Source: an uncultured Aliiroseovarius sp.
GTDB lineage: Bacteria > Pseudomonadota > Alphaproteobacteria > Rhodobacterales > Rhodobacteraceae
Reading direction: 5' to 3'
NCBI RefSeq assembly: GCF_947497285.1
Contig: NZ_CANMFT010000001.1
Span: 62,001 to 126,000 of the forward strand
Length of the DNA stretch: 64,000 nt
Shown here piece by piece: positions 1-8,761 of this stretch. Position 1 is the stretch's first letter, and every line of letters begins with the position of its first letter. The notes under the pieces were generated by a model. It saw nothing but the letters and a program-made list of their open reading frames with translations. It was not told the origin of the DNA and made no database searches. The translations under genes were made by a program, and so were the position numbers.

Positions 1-15
1 TTCTTTTTAGCACTC

Positions 16-831
16 TCAGTAGAGTTTTTCGATCCAAGCCCGAAGTTTCCGGCGTGTCTCGACACGCCAGATTGAGCCATGGTCGGCACTGGGAAAAACG
101 ACCAGCTTCTTGTTTGCGCTTGCTGAGCGGCGATACAGCTCGCGGCCCATCGACACCGGAACGGTGGTGTCCTTTGCGCCATGCATAATGAACAGCGGCG
201 TCTTGACCCGACCGATCACGCGTTTTGACGGCCACAGGTCAGTGCGCGCCATGAACAGCGGCAGCATGGCGGGGTTTTTGTAGCGCACAAGATCCAGAAG
301 CGAGGTATAGGGACTTTGCAGCACTATCCCCAAGGGGGGATTGCGTTTTGCAACCGGATGGGCAGCCAGTTCGATCGCAACCCCGGTGCCAAGGCTTTCG
401 CCCAGCAAGATGATCCGGCTGTCGCCGACAAACTTCGGCAAGTCCTGATATAGCTCTGTCGCCAGCTTCTGAATGCGGTAACGCTCGGGGGTGCCGGCGC
501 TACCGGACGAGCCGGGATAGGCCATGGCCACAAGCCCGTAGCCGCGTTCCAGAAACCAAGGGAATTTCTTGGCCCGCAGCGCGAGGTTTCCACCAGAACC
601 GTGAAGGTAGAACACAGTCGGTTTTCCGGGCTTGGGCTTGCTGACCCAGAGCACCAAACCCTTGTAGATCACTTCATCCAGCCGTTTGTCGCTGACTTGT
701 TTGGGGTTTTCGCGTTTCGGATTGAACTGATAGAAAACGCGCTGCTCAAGCGATTGGGCGGTCGCGGGCAGCGCCGTGAGCACGCACAAGGTCATCAGGG
801 CCATGGCAATCGAAAGCAGATGTCGTTTCAT
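16..831 (-). CDS. Secreted alpha/beta hydrolase
   Basis: A 271-residue alpha/beta-hydrolase-fold protein with a signal peptide ending near the AQS at residues 25-27, so it probably acts in the periplasm. The nucleophile elbow is GESLG with Ser146. The other triad members are plausibly Asp221 (GAKDTTVP) and His251 (SADHG). HGSGGN near residue 77 fits the oxyanion-hole loop. The architecture matches the YfhR/bem46-like group of serine hydrolases, whose substrates are mostly unknown. Its ATG overlaps the stop of the upstream regulator gene by 4 nt (ATGA), so the two are probably co-translated. Fold and triad are visible; a link to propionate metabolism is only contextual. Confidence 0.85.
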   Translation of the reverse strand: MKRHLLSIAMALMTLCVLTALPATAQSLEQRVFYQFNPKRENPKQVSDKRLDEVIYKGLVLWVSKPKPGKPTVFYLHGSGGNLALRAKKFPWFLERGYGLVAMAYPGSSGSAGTPERYRIQKLATELYQDLPKFVGDSRIILLGESLGTGVAIELAAHPVAKRNPPLGIVLQSPYTSLLDLVRYKNPAMLPLFMARTDLWPSKRVIGRVKTPLFIMHGAKDTTVPVSMGRELYRRSASANKKLVVFPSADHGSIWRVETRRKLRAWIEKLY

Positions 832-2231
832 CGTTTGATCTCGTACGGAAGGGTTCCTCGTGAATATGGGTCGACTTGCAACTTGCGTTCAAGGGGAGGG
901 ACTGATCGTTGGTGACAATACTGGCGTTCGCAGATGCGACACGATACGCCAATGGGCTCAAATGCTGCATCGTTCGAGGTGTCGAGGTCATCAGCATACA
1001 CCAAAGCGCCTGCATGTTTTACCTCGCACCCCAACCCGATGGCATAGCGGCGCACGGGGGCGTCAAAGCTGCCACCTGATTTCGACACGTTTCGCGCCAG
1101 ACAAAAATACCGCATGCCGTCCGGTGTCTGGGCCAATTGGCGCAGGAAACGTCCAGGTGTTTCAAAGGCTTGGTGGACGTTCCATAAAGGGCAGGCCCCG
1201 CCAAAACGGGCAAATTGAAGGCGTGTTGCCGAATGTCGCTTGGTGATCGTTCCCGCCTGATCGACGCGCACGAAGAAAAATGGGATGCCCTTTGCACCGG
1301 GGCGCTGCAAGGTGGAGAGGCGATGCGCGACCTGTTCGATCGACGCGCCGAACCGATCAGCAAGCCGCTCCAGATCGTGGCGGGTCTCATGAGCGGCGGC
1401 GAGAAACTGCTCATAGGGCAGCAGCGCCGCACCTGCAAAATAGTTCGCAAGGCCCAACTTGGCGATGGCGCGGGCTTCTTCGGTCTGGAATCGCGCAAAA
1501 TCCAAGGTGGCTTCCAGCAGCGCGTCTTGCGTCAGCAGTGCGACTTGCATCAGAAGCTGGAATTCCTGCGTGGCGCGAGGTGGGCGGGTGGACAGGGTAA
1601 GGGTGCGCGTGTCCGGGTCAAAGCTGCGCATCGGGTCTTGATCAGCGTGCACAACGCTGATCCCGCGGTCTGACAGGACAGATTGGGCCATGCCGGCCGG
1701 GGACAGGCCGCGCGATTTTCCTGTGTTCACGAAATGCTCGGCGGCGCGGTCCACAGCATCGATGTAATTGTCGCAATAGTGAAAGAAATCGCGAACCTCG
1801 TCCCATGGGCTGGCCTGCGTGCGTTTGTCCCCTGCGCCCATGTTTTCATCTAGCGATGCAAGCCGTTCGTGGCCCAGGCGATAGGCGCGGTGCAGTTCCA
1901 GAAGCGCATGAGCCAATGCCGGCGCGTTTGACGCCGCCAGTCTAAGGTCGGCCAACGGAGGAACATCGGAAAAGACCGGATCAGCGAAGGCTTCGCGCAT
2001 GTCGCTGACCAGGCGTTCTGCGTCGCCGGTCGATAGTTCGGCAACATCAAAGCCAAATTCCTGCGCCAAGGCCAGAACCACGCCGGTGGACACCGGGCGG
2101 TTGTTGTTCTCCATCTGGTTTAGATAGGGCAGGCTAACACCCAGCTTTTCGGCAAAAGCTTTCTGTGTCAGGCCAAGGCGGGTTCGAATTTCGCGCAGCT
2201 TAACACCGGCATAGAGCTTCTGAGTGGCCAT
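828..2231 (-). CDS. pccR: Short-chain acyl-CoA regulator of propionyl-CoA carboxylase (PccR/ScfR family)
   Basis: A 467-residue regulator. Residues about 8-65 are a Cro/C1-type helix-turn-helix (IRTRLGLTQKAFAEKLGVS). The middle resembles the ImmA/IrrE-like (DUF955) domain, and the C-terminus is the cysteine-containing domain of this family (CRICERQYCHQR near residue 440). PccR of Rhodobacter sphaeroides is a known activator of propionyl-CoA carboxylase with this architecture. It sits one gene from pccB, and TTTGCAAA palindromes lie upstream of both its own gene and pccB, so it likely senses a short-chain acyl-CoA and autoregulates. It overlaps the downstream hydrolase gene by 4 nt. Function is inferred from family and neighbourhood. 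Confidence 0.88.
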   Translation of the reverse strand: MATQKLYAGVKLREIRTRLGLTQKAFAEKLGVSLPYLNQMENNNRPVSTGVVLALAQEFGFDVAELSTGDAERLVSDMREAFADPVFSDVPPLADLRLAASNAPALAHALLELHRAYRLGHERLASLDENMGAGDKRTQASPWDEVRDFFHYCDNYIDAVDRAAEHFVNTGKSRGLSPAGMAQSVLSDRGISVVHADQDPMRSFDPDTRTLTLSTRPPRATQEFQLLMQVALLTQDALLEATLDFARFQTEEARAIAKLGLANYFAGAALLPYEQFLAAAHETRHDLERLADRFGASIEQVAHRLSTLQRPGAKGIPFFFVRVDQAGTITKRHSATRLQFARFGGACPLWNVHQAFETPGRFLRQLAQTPDGMRYFCLARNVSKSGGSFDAPVRRYAIGLGCEVKHAGALVYADDLDTSNDAAFEPIGVSCRICERQYCHQRSVPPLERKLQVDPYSRGTLPYEIKR

Positions 2232-2252
2232 GGCGTGCGCTCCCTTGCGTGG

Positions 2253-2291
2253 TTTGCAAACTTCCTTAAGGCGCAGCGTATCATTTGCAAA
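2253..2291. promoter_or_regulatory. Probable PccR operator in front of pccR
   Basis: Two exact TTTGCAAA palindromes at 2253-2260 and 2284-2291, 31 bp apart centre to centre (about three helical turns), lie just upstream of the regulator's ATG at 2231. The same octamer occurs twice before pccB. This is the TTTGCAAA-type motif associated with PccR/ScfR regulators and suggests autoregulation. Confidence 0.75.
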
Positions 2292-2300
2292 TGCGCGGCG

Positions 2301-3515
2301 TCAAAGCCCCAATCGTCGTTCGCGCAGAATAACGAAGAGGATCGAAACGACCGCCAGAAGTGACGACGCCAGCATCAGCAGCAGCAGGGGCAAGGCGGTT
2401 GATCCCGGCACCAATAGCCAACCGGCAAAGGCCGACAAAGCCGCGCCACCGCCGATGTTCAGCGCGCCGCCAAGGCCGGATGCGCTGCCTGCCAGTTCCG
2501 GGCGCACGCTCATCATGCCGGCGGTGGCATTGGGCAGCGTCATGCCGTTGCCCATCCCGACCCATGTCATGAAGCCGAAGAACACATATTCCGATCCCAA
2601 GCCGAGCAGGAAAAGTGCAACCGACATCAGCAAACCAGCCGCTGTGATGATCGCCCCCCAGAGCACCATTCGGGTCATTCCGATGCGGGTCGAGAAGCGG
2701 CCCGAGATGAAATTGCCGACAAGATACCCGGCGGCCGGCGCGCCAAAGAACAAACCAAGACGGGCGGGGCTCATGTCATAGATCATGCTGCCCACAAATG
2801 GCGCGCCGCCCAGATAGGCAAAGAAAGCGCCAGACGTTAAAGCGGCAGACAGGCAATATCCCCAAAACCGTGGCGAGGTCAGAAGTGACGGATAGGCCTG
2901 AAACTGGGCGCGAAAGCCGCCGGGTCTTGGGGTAACGGTTTCACCCAAATCGCGCCAGGTCAGCAGCATCGCCGCCAGTCCTGCTCCGGCTTGCAGCCAG
3001 AAATTCGCCTTCCACCCGAAGCTTTGGTCCAAGATGCCGCCGATTGAGGGGCCGATCATCGGGATGATGGACATTCCCATCGTGACATAGCCAATCATCG
3101 AGGCCGCGCGATCCCCCGGCACCATGTCGCGGATCGCGGCGCGCGATAGCACCACCCCAACAACGACGGCCGCCTGCAGCATGCGAAAGCTTAGAAAGAC
3201 CTCGATGCTGGGGGCCGCAATGCAACCGAGTGTCGCCAGTATATAGATCGCAAAGCCTGCCAGAATGACCCGACGGCGGCCAAACCGATCAGAGATCGGG
3301 CCCACGACGATTTGCATCAGGGCATTCATGCAAAGATACAGCGCCACCGACAACTGCACGACGCGGTAGTCGACCTCGAAATACAAAGCCATTCCGGGAA
3401 GCGACGGCAGAAACACGTTCATCGACAGCGTCGCCGCCGCCGCCACGAATGTCAGCGTGAACACGTGCGGAGGCGTGGTTGCGTCAAGAAATCTGGGGGC
3501 GGGCAGGGGGCTCAT
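2301..3515 (-). CDS. Multidrug efflux MFS transporter (Bcr/CflA type)
   Basis: A 404-residue inner-membrane protein with about 12 hydrophobic segments. SDRFGRRRVILAGF near residues 77-90 is the MFS loop 2-3 signature. Length and sequence style fit the drug:H+ antiporter-1 Bcr/CflA group, which exports drugs or small amphiphiles. It is transcribed away from pccB, so the 170-bp interval with the PccR-type sites also contains its promoter, and it is followed by pccR on the same strand. Control by PccR is possible but not shown. The substrate cannot be read from the sequence. Confidence 0.85.
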   Translation of the reverse strand: MSPLPAPRFLDATTPPHVFTLTFVAAAATLSMNVFLPSLPGMALYFEVDYRVVQLSVALYLCMNALMQIVVGPISDRFGRRRVILAGFAIYILATLGCIAAPSIEVFLSFRMLQAAVVVGVVLSRAAIRDMVPGDRAASMIGYVTMGMSIIPMIGPSIGGILDQSFGWKANFWLQAGAGLAAMLLTWRDLGETVTPRPGGFRAQFQAYPSLLTSPRFWGYCLSAALTSGAFFAYLGGAPFVGSMIYDMSPARLGLFFGAPAAGYLVGNFISGRFSTRIGMTRMVLWGAIITAAGLLMSVALFLLGLGSEYVFFGFMTWVGMGNGMTLPNATAGMMSVRPELAGSASGLGGALNIGGGAALSAFAGWLLVPGSTALPLLLLMLASSLLAVVSILFVILRERRLGL

Positions 3516-3581
3516 CTCTCATGGCTAGTCCTGCGACTTCAAACTGTCCATTGGTGACCGCAGGGCTTCGCAACTATTCAT

Positions 3582-3614
3582 TTTGCAAAATTGGCATTGC
3601 AACAAATTTGCAAA
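3582..3614. promoter_or_regulatory. Probable PccR operator in front of pccB
   Basis: Two exact TTTGCAAA octamers (3582-3589 and 3607-3614) flank a third TTGCAA core (3597-3602), ending 70 bp before the pccB ATG. The three cores are spaced 14 and 11 bp apart. The site is shared with the divergent efflux gene. The motif and its position match the expected PccR target promoter. Confidence 0.8.
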
Positions 3615-3684
3615 TTCGCCCTATTTTGCTTTCAGCTTGCGCCACACAAGGCTAGTTTGCCCGCAAATCAAGGAGTGCCGCCAG

Positions 3685-5217
3685 ATGAAAGATATTCTTC
3701 AGCAACTTGAAGACCGCCGTGAAAAAGCTCGCCTTGGGGGCGGTCAACGGCGAATCGACAGCCAGCACAAGAAAGGCAAGCTGACCGCGCGCGAGCGGGT
3801 CGAGCTTTTGTTGGACGAAGGCTCGTTCGAAGAATTTGATATGTTCAAGGCCCACCGCTGCACGGAATTTGGCATGGAAGCCGACAAACCCGCTGGCGAT
3901 GGTGTCATCACGGGCTGGGGCACGATCAACGGGCGACTGGTTTACGTGTTTAGTCAGGACTTCACGGTGTTTGGTGGCTCTCTTTCCGAAACCAACGCTG
4001 AAAAGATCTGCAAGGTCATGGACATGGCCGTGCAAAACGGTGCGCCAGTGATCGGTATCAACGATTCCGGTGGGGCCCGTATTCAGGAAGGTGTCGCGTC
4101 GCTTGCGGGCTATGCCGAAGTGTTCCAGCGCAACATCATGGCCTCGGGCGTGGTGCCGCAGATCTCGGTGATCATGGGGCCATGCGCAGGGGGGGCCGTG
4201 TATTCGCCGGCCATGACGGATTTCATTTTCATGGTGAAAGACACGTCCTACATGTTTGTGACGGGTCCGGATGTGGTGAAAACCGTTACGAACGAGGTCG
4301 TCACGGCCGAAGAGCTGGGCGGCGCATCGACCCACACCCGCAAATCCTCGGTCGCCGATGGTGCGTTTGAAAACGATGTCGAAGCCCTGTCCGAAATTCG
4401 CCGCCTTGTCGATTTCCTGCCGCTCAACAACCGTGACAAGGCCCCAACGCGCCCCTTCTTCGACGATCCTGCCCGGATTGACGAAAGTCTGGACACCTTG
4501 GTGCCCGACAACGCCAATACGCCTTATGACATGAAAGAGCTGATCACGAAGCTTGCCGATGAAGGCGACTTTTACGAGATCCAGGAAGATTACGCCAAGA
4601 ACATCATCACCGGTTTTATCAGACTTGAAGGTCAAACCGTTGGTGTCGTGGCCAACCAGCCGATGGTATTGGCGGGTTGTCTCGACATCGACAGTTCGCG
4701 CAAGGCGGCCCGTTTCGTGCGGTTCTGTGACGCCTTTGAAATCCCGATCCTGACGCTTGTTGATGTGCCGGGCTTTCTGCCGGGGACCAGCCAGGAATAT
4801 GGCGGGGTTATCAAGCATGGTGCCAAGCTGCTCTTTGCCTATGGCGAGGCGACAGTGCCGAAGGTGACGTTGATCACCCGCAAAGCCTATGGCGGTGCTT
4901 ATGATGTGATGGCCTCCAAACACCTGCGGGGGGATTTCAACTATGCGTGGCCGACTGCCGAGATCGCCGTGATGGGCGCGAAAGGCGCAGTTGAAATCCT
5001 GCATCGGGCCGATCTGGGCGATGCCGAAAAGATCACGCAGCACACACAAGACTATGAAGATCGGTTCGCAAACCCCTTTGTCGCAGCAGAGCGGGGCTTT
5101 ATCGACGAAGTGATCCAGCCACGGTCGTCGCGCCTGCGGATCAGCCGCGCCTTTGCGTCCTTGCGCAATAAGAAAGTGCAGAACCCGTGGAAAAAACACG
5201 ACAACATTCCGCTCTAG
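3685..5217 (+). CDS. pccB: Propionyl-CoA carboxylase beta chain (carboxyltransferase)
   Basis: A 510-residue carboxyltransferase that moves CO2 from carboxybiotin to propionyl-CoA, giving (S)-methylmalonyl-CoA in the cytosol. It has the two crotonase-like halves of the acyl-CoA carboxylase beta family, with [12 protein letters not shown] and [12 protein letters not shown] in the first and [14 protein letters not shown] and [13 protein letters not shown] in the second. The ATG at 3685 follows AAGGAG and gives the usual N-terminus [12 protein letters not shown]; an upstream in-frame ATG at 3583 would sit inside the operator. The biotin partner pccA lies 1.5 kb downstream. TTTGCAAA sites indicate PccR control. 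Confidence 0.97.
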   Translation: MKDILQQLEDRREKARLGGGQRRIDSQHKKGKLTARERVELLLDEGSFEEFDMFKAHRCTEFGMEADKPAGDGVITGWGTINGRLVYVFSQDFTVFGGSLSETNAEKICKVMDMAVQNGAPVIGINDSGGARIQEGVASLAGYAEVFQRNIMASGVVPQISVIMGPCAGGAVYSPAMTDFIFMVKDTSYMFVTGPDVVKTVTNEVVTAEELGGASTHTRKSSVADGAFENDVEALSEIRRLVDFLPLNNRDKAPTRPFFDDPARIDESLDTLVPDNANTPYDMKELITKLADEGDFYEIQEDYAKNIITGFIRLEGQTVGVVANQPMVLAGCLDIDSSRKAARFVRFCDAFEIPILTLVDVPGFLPGTSQEYGGVIKHGAKLLFAYGEATVPKVTLITRKAYGGAYDVMASKHLRGDFNYAWPTAEIAVMGAKGAVEILHRADLGDAEKITQHTQDYEDRFANPFVAAERGFIDEVIQPRSSRLRISRAFASLRNKKVQNPWKKHDNIPL

Positions 5218-5219
5218 GT

Positions 5220-5684
5220 ATGCTTGGCGGGCGCACATATCGTATGCCAGCAGGGCTGGTCAAAGCGGCGGCGGTGGTCGTGGCTGTGGCGCAGACTGCA
5301 CCGGCTGATGGTGCCGCAGCTGATGCGCCGTGGCCGTCAGGCAGTGCGATTGCCGTTCCATCCGGGCAAGATATCACATTCATGGACGTGATCTATGATG
5401 TGCAAAGCGGTGTTGGCGAAGCCTTCAGGTATCGGTTTCTTGCCCCGGGCATTGCGCGCGATGCAGGCAGCATCGCGTTCGTGCAGGCCGAAGAGGATAT
5501 GGCAGCGCTGTGTCAGGACTTCATCTTGCCGAAGTTGATCGAAACAGGCGCCGAAATGCCTGCGCAGATCATCGTCGTGTTGTCTGACAGACCGGTGGAA
5601 TTTGGCATCGCGGACCCGGACGCCACGCAATTCTTTGAAGCCTACCGTCCAGAAGACGATAGCTGCATTTGGGAGGGGTTCTAA
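5220..5684 (+). CDS. DUF6497-family exported protein
   Basis: A protein of about 154 residues from ATG 5220, 2 nt after the pccB stop. A second start at 5244 (MPAGLVKAAAVVV) would place the hydrophobic signal-like stretch at the N-terminus and may be the true one. The body contains DVIYDVQSGVGEAFRYRF, two cysteines, and ends CIWEGF. I recognise it as a DUF6497-type protein found near pccB in Rhodobacterales; function unknown. Tight spacing indicates the pccB transcript, and the next gene overlaps its stop by 1 nt. Confidence 0.65.
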   Translation: MLGGRTYRMPAGLVKAAAVVVAVAQTAPADGAAADAPWPSGSAIAVPSGQDITFMDVIYDVQSGVGEAFRYRFLAPGIARDAGSIAFVQAEEDMAALCQDFILPKLIETGAEMPAQIIVVLSDRPVEFGIADPDATQFFEAYRPEDDSCIWEGF

Positions 5685-6046
5685 TGGCCTTGCCATTTAT
5701 GACCAAGCACAAGGGTTTTCCCGGACGCCTGCCAAGCACCGATTTCCAGTTCACTATACGTCGACCTAACAAGTCCGGCGCGACGCCCCTGATTGCGCGC
5801 GAACGCTATGCCGATCGTAGGCCAGCGGACCGGCGCGCGGATGTGGGGTTTATGAAATGCCTGTGGGAATATTTCGGCGATCAGCCGTTTGAGCGCGGAA
5901 ATCTGGATGCAGGACGTCTGTCCTGGTTGTTTGGCCGCGAGGTGGTGGCCGCCGAAGACCCATTCGATCCAGAGAGCTATGAAGCGTTGCTTCGGATCGA
6001 TGTGGACCGTGCGCGCGCAGCATTTCCGGATGTATTCGAGGGGTAA
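5684..6046 (+). CDS. Conserved hypothetical protein in the pccB transcript
   Basis: A 120-residue soluble, basic and aromatic protein that I do not recognise. The ATG at 5684 shares one base with the previous stop and is preceded by GGGAGGGG with good spacing, so translation is probably coupled. No signal peptide or membrane segment is seen. The C-terminal half is acidic (EDPFDPESYEALLRIDVDRARAAFPD). It probably ends the pccB transcript before the hairpin at 6224. Confidence 0.6.
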   Translation: MALPFMTKHKGFPGRLPSTDFQFTIRRPNKSGATPLIARERYADRRPADRRADVGFMKCLWEYFGDQPFERGNLDAGRLSWLFGREVVAAEDPFDPESYEALLRIDVDRARAAFPDVFEG

Positions 6047-6223
6047 TCGGCATGAATTCGCCCGTTGCGGGAATGAAGTGGCAGATTCCAGCCCAAATCG
6101 CTCGGGTGGCTTTGGGCCGCTCTTGCATGACGGGAAAGGCATTGCGATGTTGTTTCCACACAGGAAACAAATCCCCGTTTCCTGTTATGGTTTGTCGAAA
6201 CCATTACCCTTCCCCTTCTTCTG

Positions 6224-6262
6224 CCCGGTTCTATGCGAAAGCATCAGAACCGGGTCCTTTTT
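6224..6262 (+). terminator. Strong intrinsic terminator with GAAA loop
   Basis: CCCGGTTCT-ATGC, a GAAA tetraloop, then GCAT-C-AGAACCGGG forms a stem of about 13 bp followed by TCC and TTTTT. It probably ends the pccB transcript, about 180 nt after its last stop codon. I see no convincing gene between 6047 and 6223. Confidence 0.8.
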
Positions 6263-6371
6263 CCCAAAAAAACTGGGCGTTAGACCGCGCAGGGCAAAAA
6301 TTCCGCTTTGGTTTTTCGGCATTCGACTGCAAAATGGGTGTGAACAATAATACAACCAGAGGCAGTCTAAG

Positions 6372-6578
6372 ATGCAGATCAGCAAAATTTCCGCAGGGGC
6401 CATCATCCTTGCACTGCTGGCCGGGTGCCAGTGGAACGACATGCAACGCGCCGGTGTCGGCGCGGCAACGGGCGCCGTGGTCGCGAAAGCAACCAGCGGC
6501 AACCTTCTTACCGGCGCGGTCATCGGCGCGGGCGCGGGTGCGCTTTGCGACGATGTTGGGCTTAGAATCTGTAACTGA
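6372..6578 (+). CDS. Small glycine-zipper lipoprotein
   Basis: A 68-residue lipoprotein precursor. A hydrophobic signal peptide ends in the lipobox LLAGC (Cys19), so the mature protein is under 50 residues and anchored in the envelope. It carries glycine-zipper repeats (GVGAATGAV and GAVIGAGAGAL) like the small YMGG/OmpA-like lipoproteins, and two further cysteines near the end. It is followed by its own terminator and is probably monocistronic between the pccB and pccA units. Role unknown; its position within the pcc locus may be incidental. Confidence 0.75.
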   Translation: MQISKISAGAIILALLAGCQWNDMQRAGVGAATGAVVAKATSGNLLTGAVIGAGAGALCDDVGLRICN

Positions 6579-6616
6579 CACCGGGGCCGCTCAGCGCGGC
6601 GCCACACATTGTGACA

Positions 6617-6648
6617 AGCCCGCCGGGATGCGTTCCGGTGGGCTTTTC
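6617..6648 (+). terminator. Intrinsic terminator after the lipoprotein gene
   Basis: AAGCCCGCCGG pairs with CCGGTGGGCTT around an 8-nt loop and is followed by TT. It ends the lipoprotein transcript just before pccA, implying a separate pccA promoter or read-through. Confidence 0.75.
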
Positions 6649-6710
6649 CATGCCTATTCGCGTGGTGGTTCTGTCCACCGCGCCCACACATGAACGGAAA
6701 GGGACAGGAC

Positions 6711-8759
6711 ATGTTCAAAAAGATCCTGATTGCAAACCGGGGCGAAATCGCTTGCCGCGTGATCAAGACCGCCCGAAAGATGGGTATTCAGACGGTGGCC
6801 ATCTATTCGGATGCCGACAAGCATGCGCTTCATGTGAAGATGGCGGACGAGGCCGTTCACATCGGTCCACCGCCTGCCAACCAATCCTATATCGTCATCG
6901 ACAAAGTCATGAAGGCGGTCAAGGAGACCGGCGCCGAGGCCGTTCACCCCGGTTATGGCTTTCTGTCCGAGAACTCCAAGTTTGCCGAGGCATTGGCGGC
7001 GCAGAATGTTGCGTTCATCGGCCCGCCGGTCGGTGCGATCGAAGCGATGGGGGACAAGATCACCTCGAAAAAGATCGCTCAGGACGCGGATGTGTCCACG
7101 GTGCCGGGCTATATGGGCTTGATTGAAGACGCCGAAGAGGCGGTCAAGATTTCGAACCAGATCGGCTATCCGGTGATGATCAAAGCCTCCGCTGGTGGCG
7201 GCGGTAAGGGGATGCGGATCGCGTGGAATGACGATGAAGCCCGCGAGGGGTTCCAGTCGTCCAAGAACGAGGCTGCTTCGTCCTTCGGTGATGACCGCAT
7301 CTTTATCGAGAAGTTCATCACCCAACCGCGCCACATCGAGATTCAGGTTCTGTGCGACAGCCACGGCAATGGGATTTATCTGGGCGAGCGTGAATGCTCG
7401 ATCCAGCGTCGCCAGCAAAAAGTTGTCGAAGAAGCGCCAAGCCCGTTCTTGGACGAAGCAACCCGCAAGGCGATGGGCGAGCAGGCCGTCGCGCTTGCGC
7501 AGGCAGTGGATTATGCCAGTGCCGGCACGGTGGAGTTCATCGTCGATGGCGACAAGAACTTCTACTTCCTTGAGATGAACACGCGGTTGCAGGTGGAACA
7601 CCCGGTGACCGAGCTGATCACCGGCGTCGATCTGGTCGAACAAATGATCCGCGTGGCGGCCGGCGAGAAATTGTCGATCAGCCAGAAAGATGTGACCCTG
7701 AACGGCTGGGCGATTGAAAACCGTCTATATGCGGAAGACCCCTATCGCGGCTTCTTGCCTTCGATCGGTCGGTTGACGGCGTATCGACCACCTGCTGAAC
7801 AGGCCGCCGGGCCGCTGCTTGAGAACGACAAGTGGCAGGGGGATGCGCCGAAAGGCAAGACCGTCGCTGTGCGCAATGACACAGGCGTATTCGAAGGCGG
7901 CGAGATCTCGATGTATTATGACCCGATGATCGCCAAGCTTTGCACGTGGGCCCCGACCCGTGATGAAGCCATCGAAGCGATGCGCGTCGCACTGGACAGC
8001 TTCGAGGTTGAAGGCATTGGCCACAACCTTCCGTTCCTGTCTGCGGTGATGGATCACCCGGTCTTTATCAAGGGCGACATGACCACCGCATTCATCGAGG
8101 AACAATATCCCGACGGGTTCGAAGGCGTGGCCTTGCCGAAAGACGCGTTGAAGAAAATCGCGGCCTCTGCTGCCGCGATGTATCGGGTTGCAGAAATCCG
8201 GCGCACCCGCATCACTGGCCGGATGGACAATCACGAACGCAAGGTTGGCAAACGCTGGGTGGTTTCGCTGCAAGGCGAGGATTTTGCACTGAAAATCAAG
8301 GCGGACAAAAAGGGGTCCACGGTCAAGTTCGAAGACGGCACAAAGCTGCGCGTTGCGTCGGACTGGACGCCCGGTGACAGCCTTGCCCGCCTCAAGGTCA
8401 ACGACGAACCCTTGGTGCTTAAGGTGGACAAGATCACTTCGGGTTTCCGCATGCGGAGCCGGGGTGCGGACCTGGCGGTTCATGTGCGCACCATCCGCCA
8501 GGCGGAACTGGCCCGGTTGATGCCTGAAAAGATTGCCCCAGACACGTCGAAGATGTTGCTATGCCCGATGCCGGGCCTGATCGTGAAGCTTGCCGTTGAG
8601 GTGGGCGAAGAAGTGCAAGAGGGACAATCCCTGTGCACCATCGAAGCCATGAAGATGGAGAACATTCTACGTGCTGAAAAGAAGGGTGTCGTGACCAAGA
8701 TCAATGCGTCTGCGGGTGATAGCCTCGCGGTCGACGAAGTGATTATGGAATTCGAATAA
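6711..8759 (+). CDS. pccA: Propionyl-CoA carboxylase alpha chain (biotin carboxylase and BCCP)
   Basis: A 682-residue subunit that carboxylates biotin with ATP and bicarbonate and delivers it to PccB. Order: biotin carboxylase N-lobe (KILIANRGEIACRV), ATP-grasp with the glycine-rich loop KASAGGGGKGM and EMNTRLQVEHPVTE, the C-terminal BC lobe, a BT linker, and a biotinyl domain with EAMKM (Lys648). The start at 6711 is preceded by GGACAGG; an in-frame ATG at 6690 lacks such a site. Length agrees with bacterial PccA. No TTTGCAAA site is seen right before it. The next gene begins 2 nt after its stop. Confidence 0.97.
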   Translation: MFKKILIANRGEIACRVIKTARKMGIQTVAIYSDADKHALHVKMADEAVHIGPPPANQSYIVIDKVMKAVKETGAEAVHPGYGFLSENSKFAEALAAQNVAFIGPPVGAIEAMGDKITSKKIAQDADVSTVPGYMGLIEDAEEAVKISNQIGYPVMIKASAGGGGKGMRIAWNDDEAREGFQSSKNEAASSFGDDRIFIEKFITQPRHIEIQVLCDSHGNGIYLGERECSIQRRQQKVVEEAPSPFLDEATRKAMGEQAVALAQAVDYASAGTVEFIVDGDKNFYFLEMNTRLQVEHPVTELITGVDLVEQMIRVAAGEKLSISQKDVTLNGWAIENRLYAEDPYRGFLPSIGRLTAYRPPAEQAAGPLLENDKWQGDAPKGKTVAVRNDTGVFEGGEISMYYDPMIAKLCTWAPTRDEAIEAMRVALDSFEVEGIGHNLPFLSAVMDHPVFIKGDMTTAFIEEQYPDGFEGVALPKDALKKIAASAAAMYRVAEIRRTRITGRMDNHERKVGKRWVVSLQGEDFALKIKADKKGSTVKFEDGTKLRVASDWTPGDSLARLKVNDEPLVLKVDKITSGFRMRSRGADLAVHVRTIRQAELARLMPEKIAPDTSKMLLCPMPGLIVKLAVEVGEEVQEGQSLCTIEAMKMENILRAEKKGVVTKINASAGDSLAVDEVIMEFE

Positions 8760-8761
8760 AG

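Noticed and set aside
3652-5238. Long minus-strand open frame opposite pccB
   Set aside because: Antisense shadow of a strongly conserved carboxyltransferase; its translation has no recognisable domain.
6052-6693. Plus-strand open frame spanning the lipoprotein gene
   Set aside because: It runs through two terminators and overlaps the clear lipoprotein in another frame.
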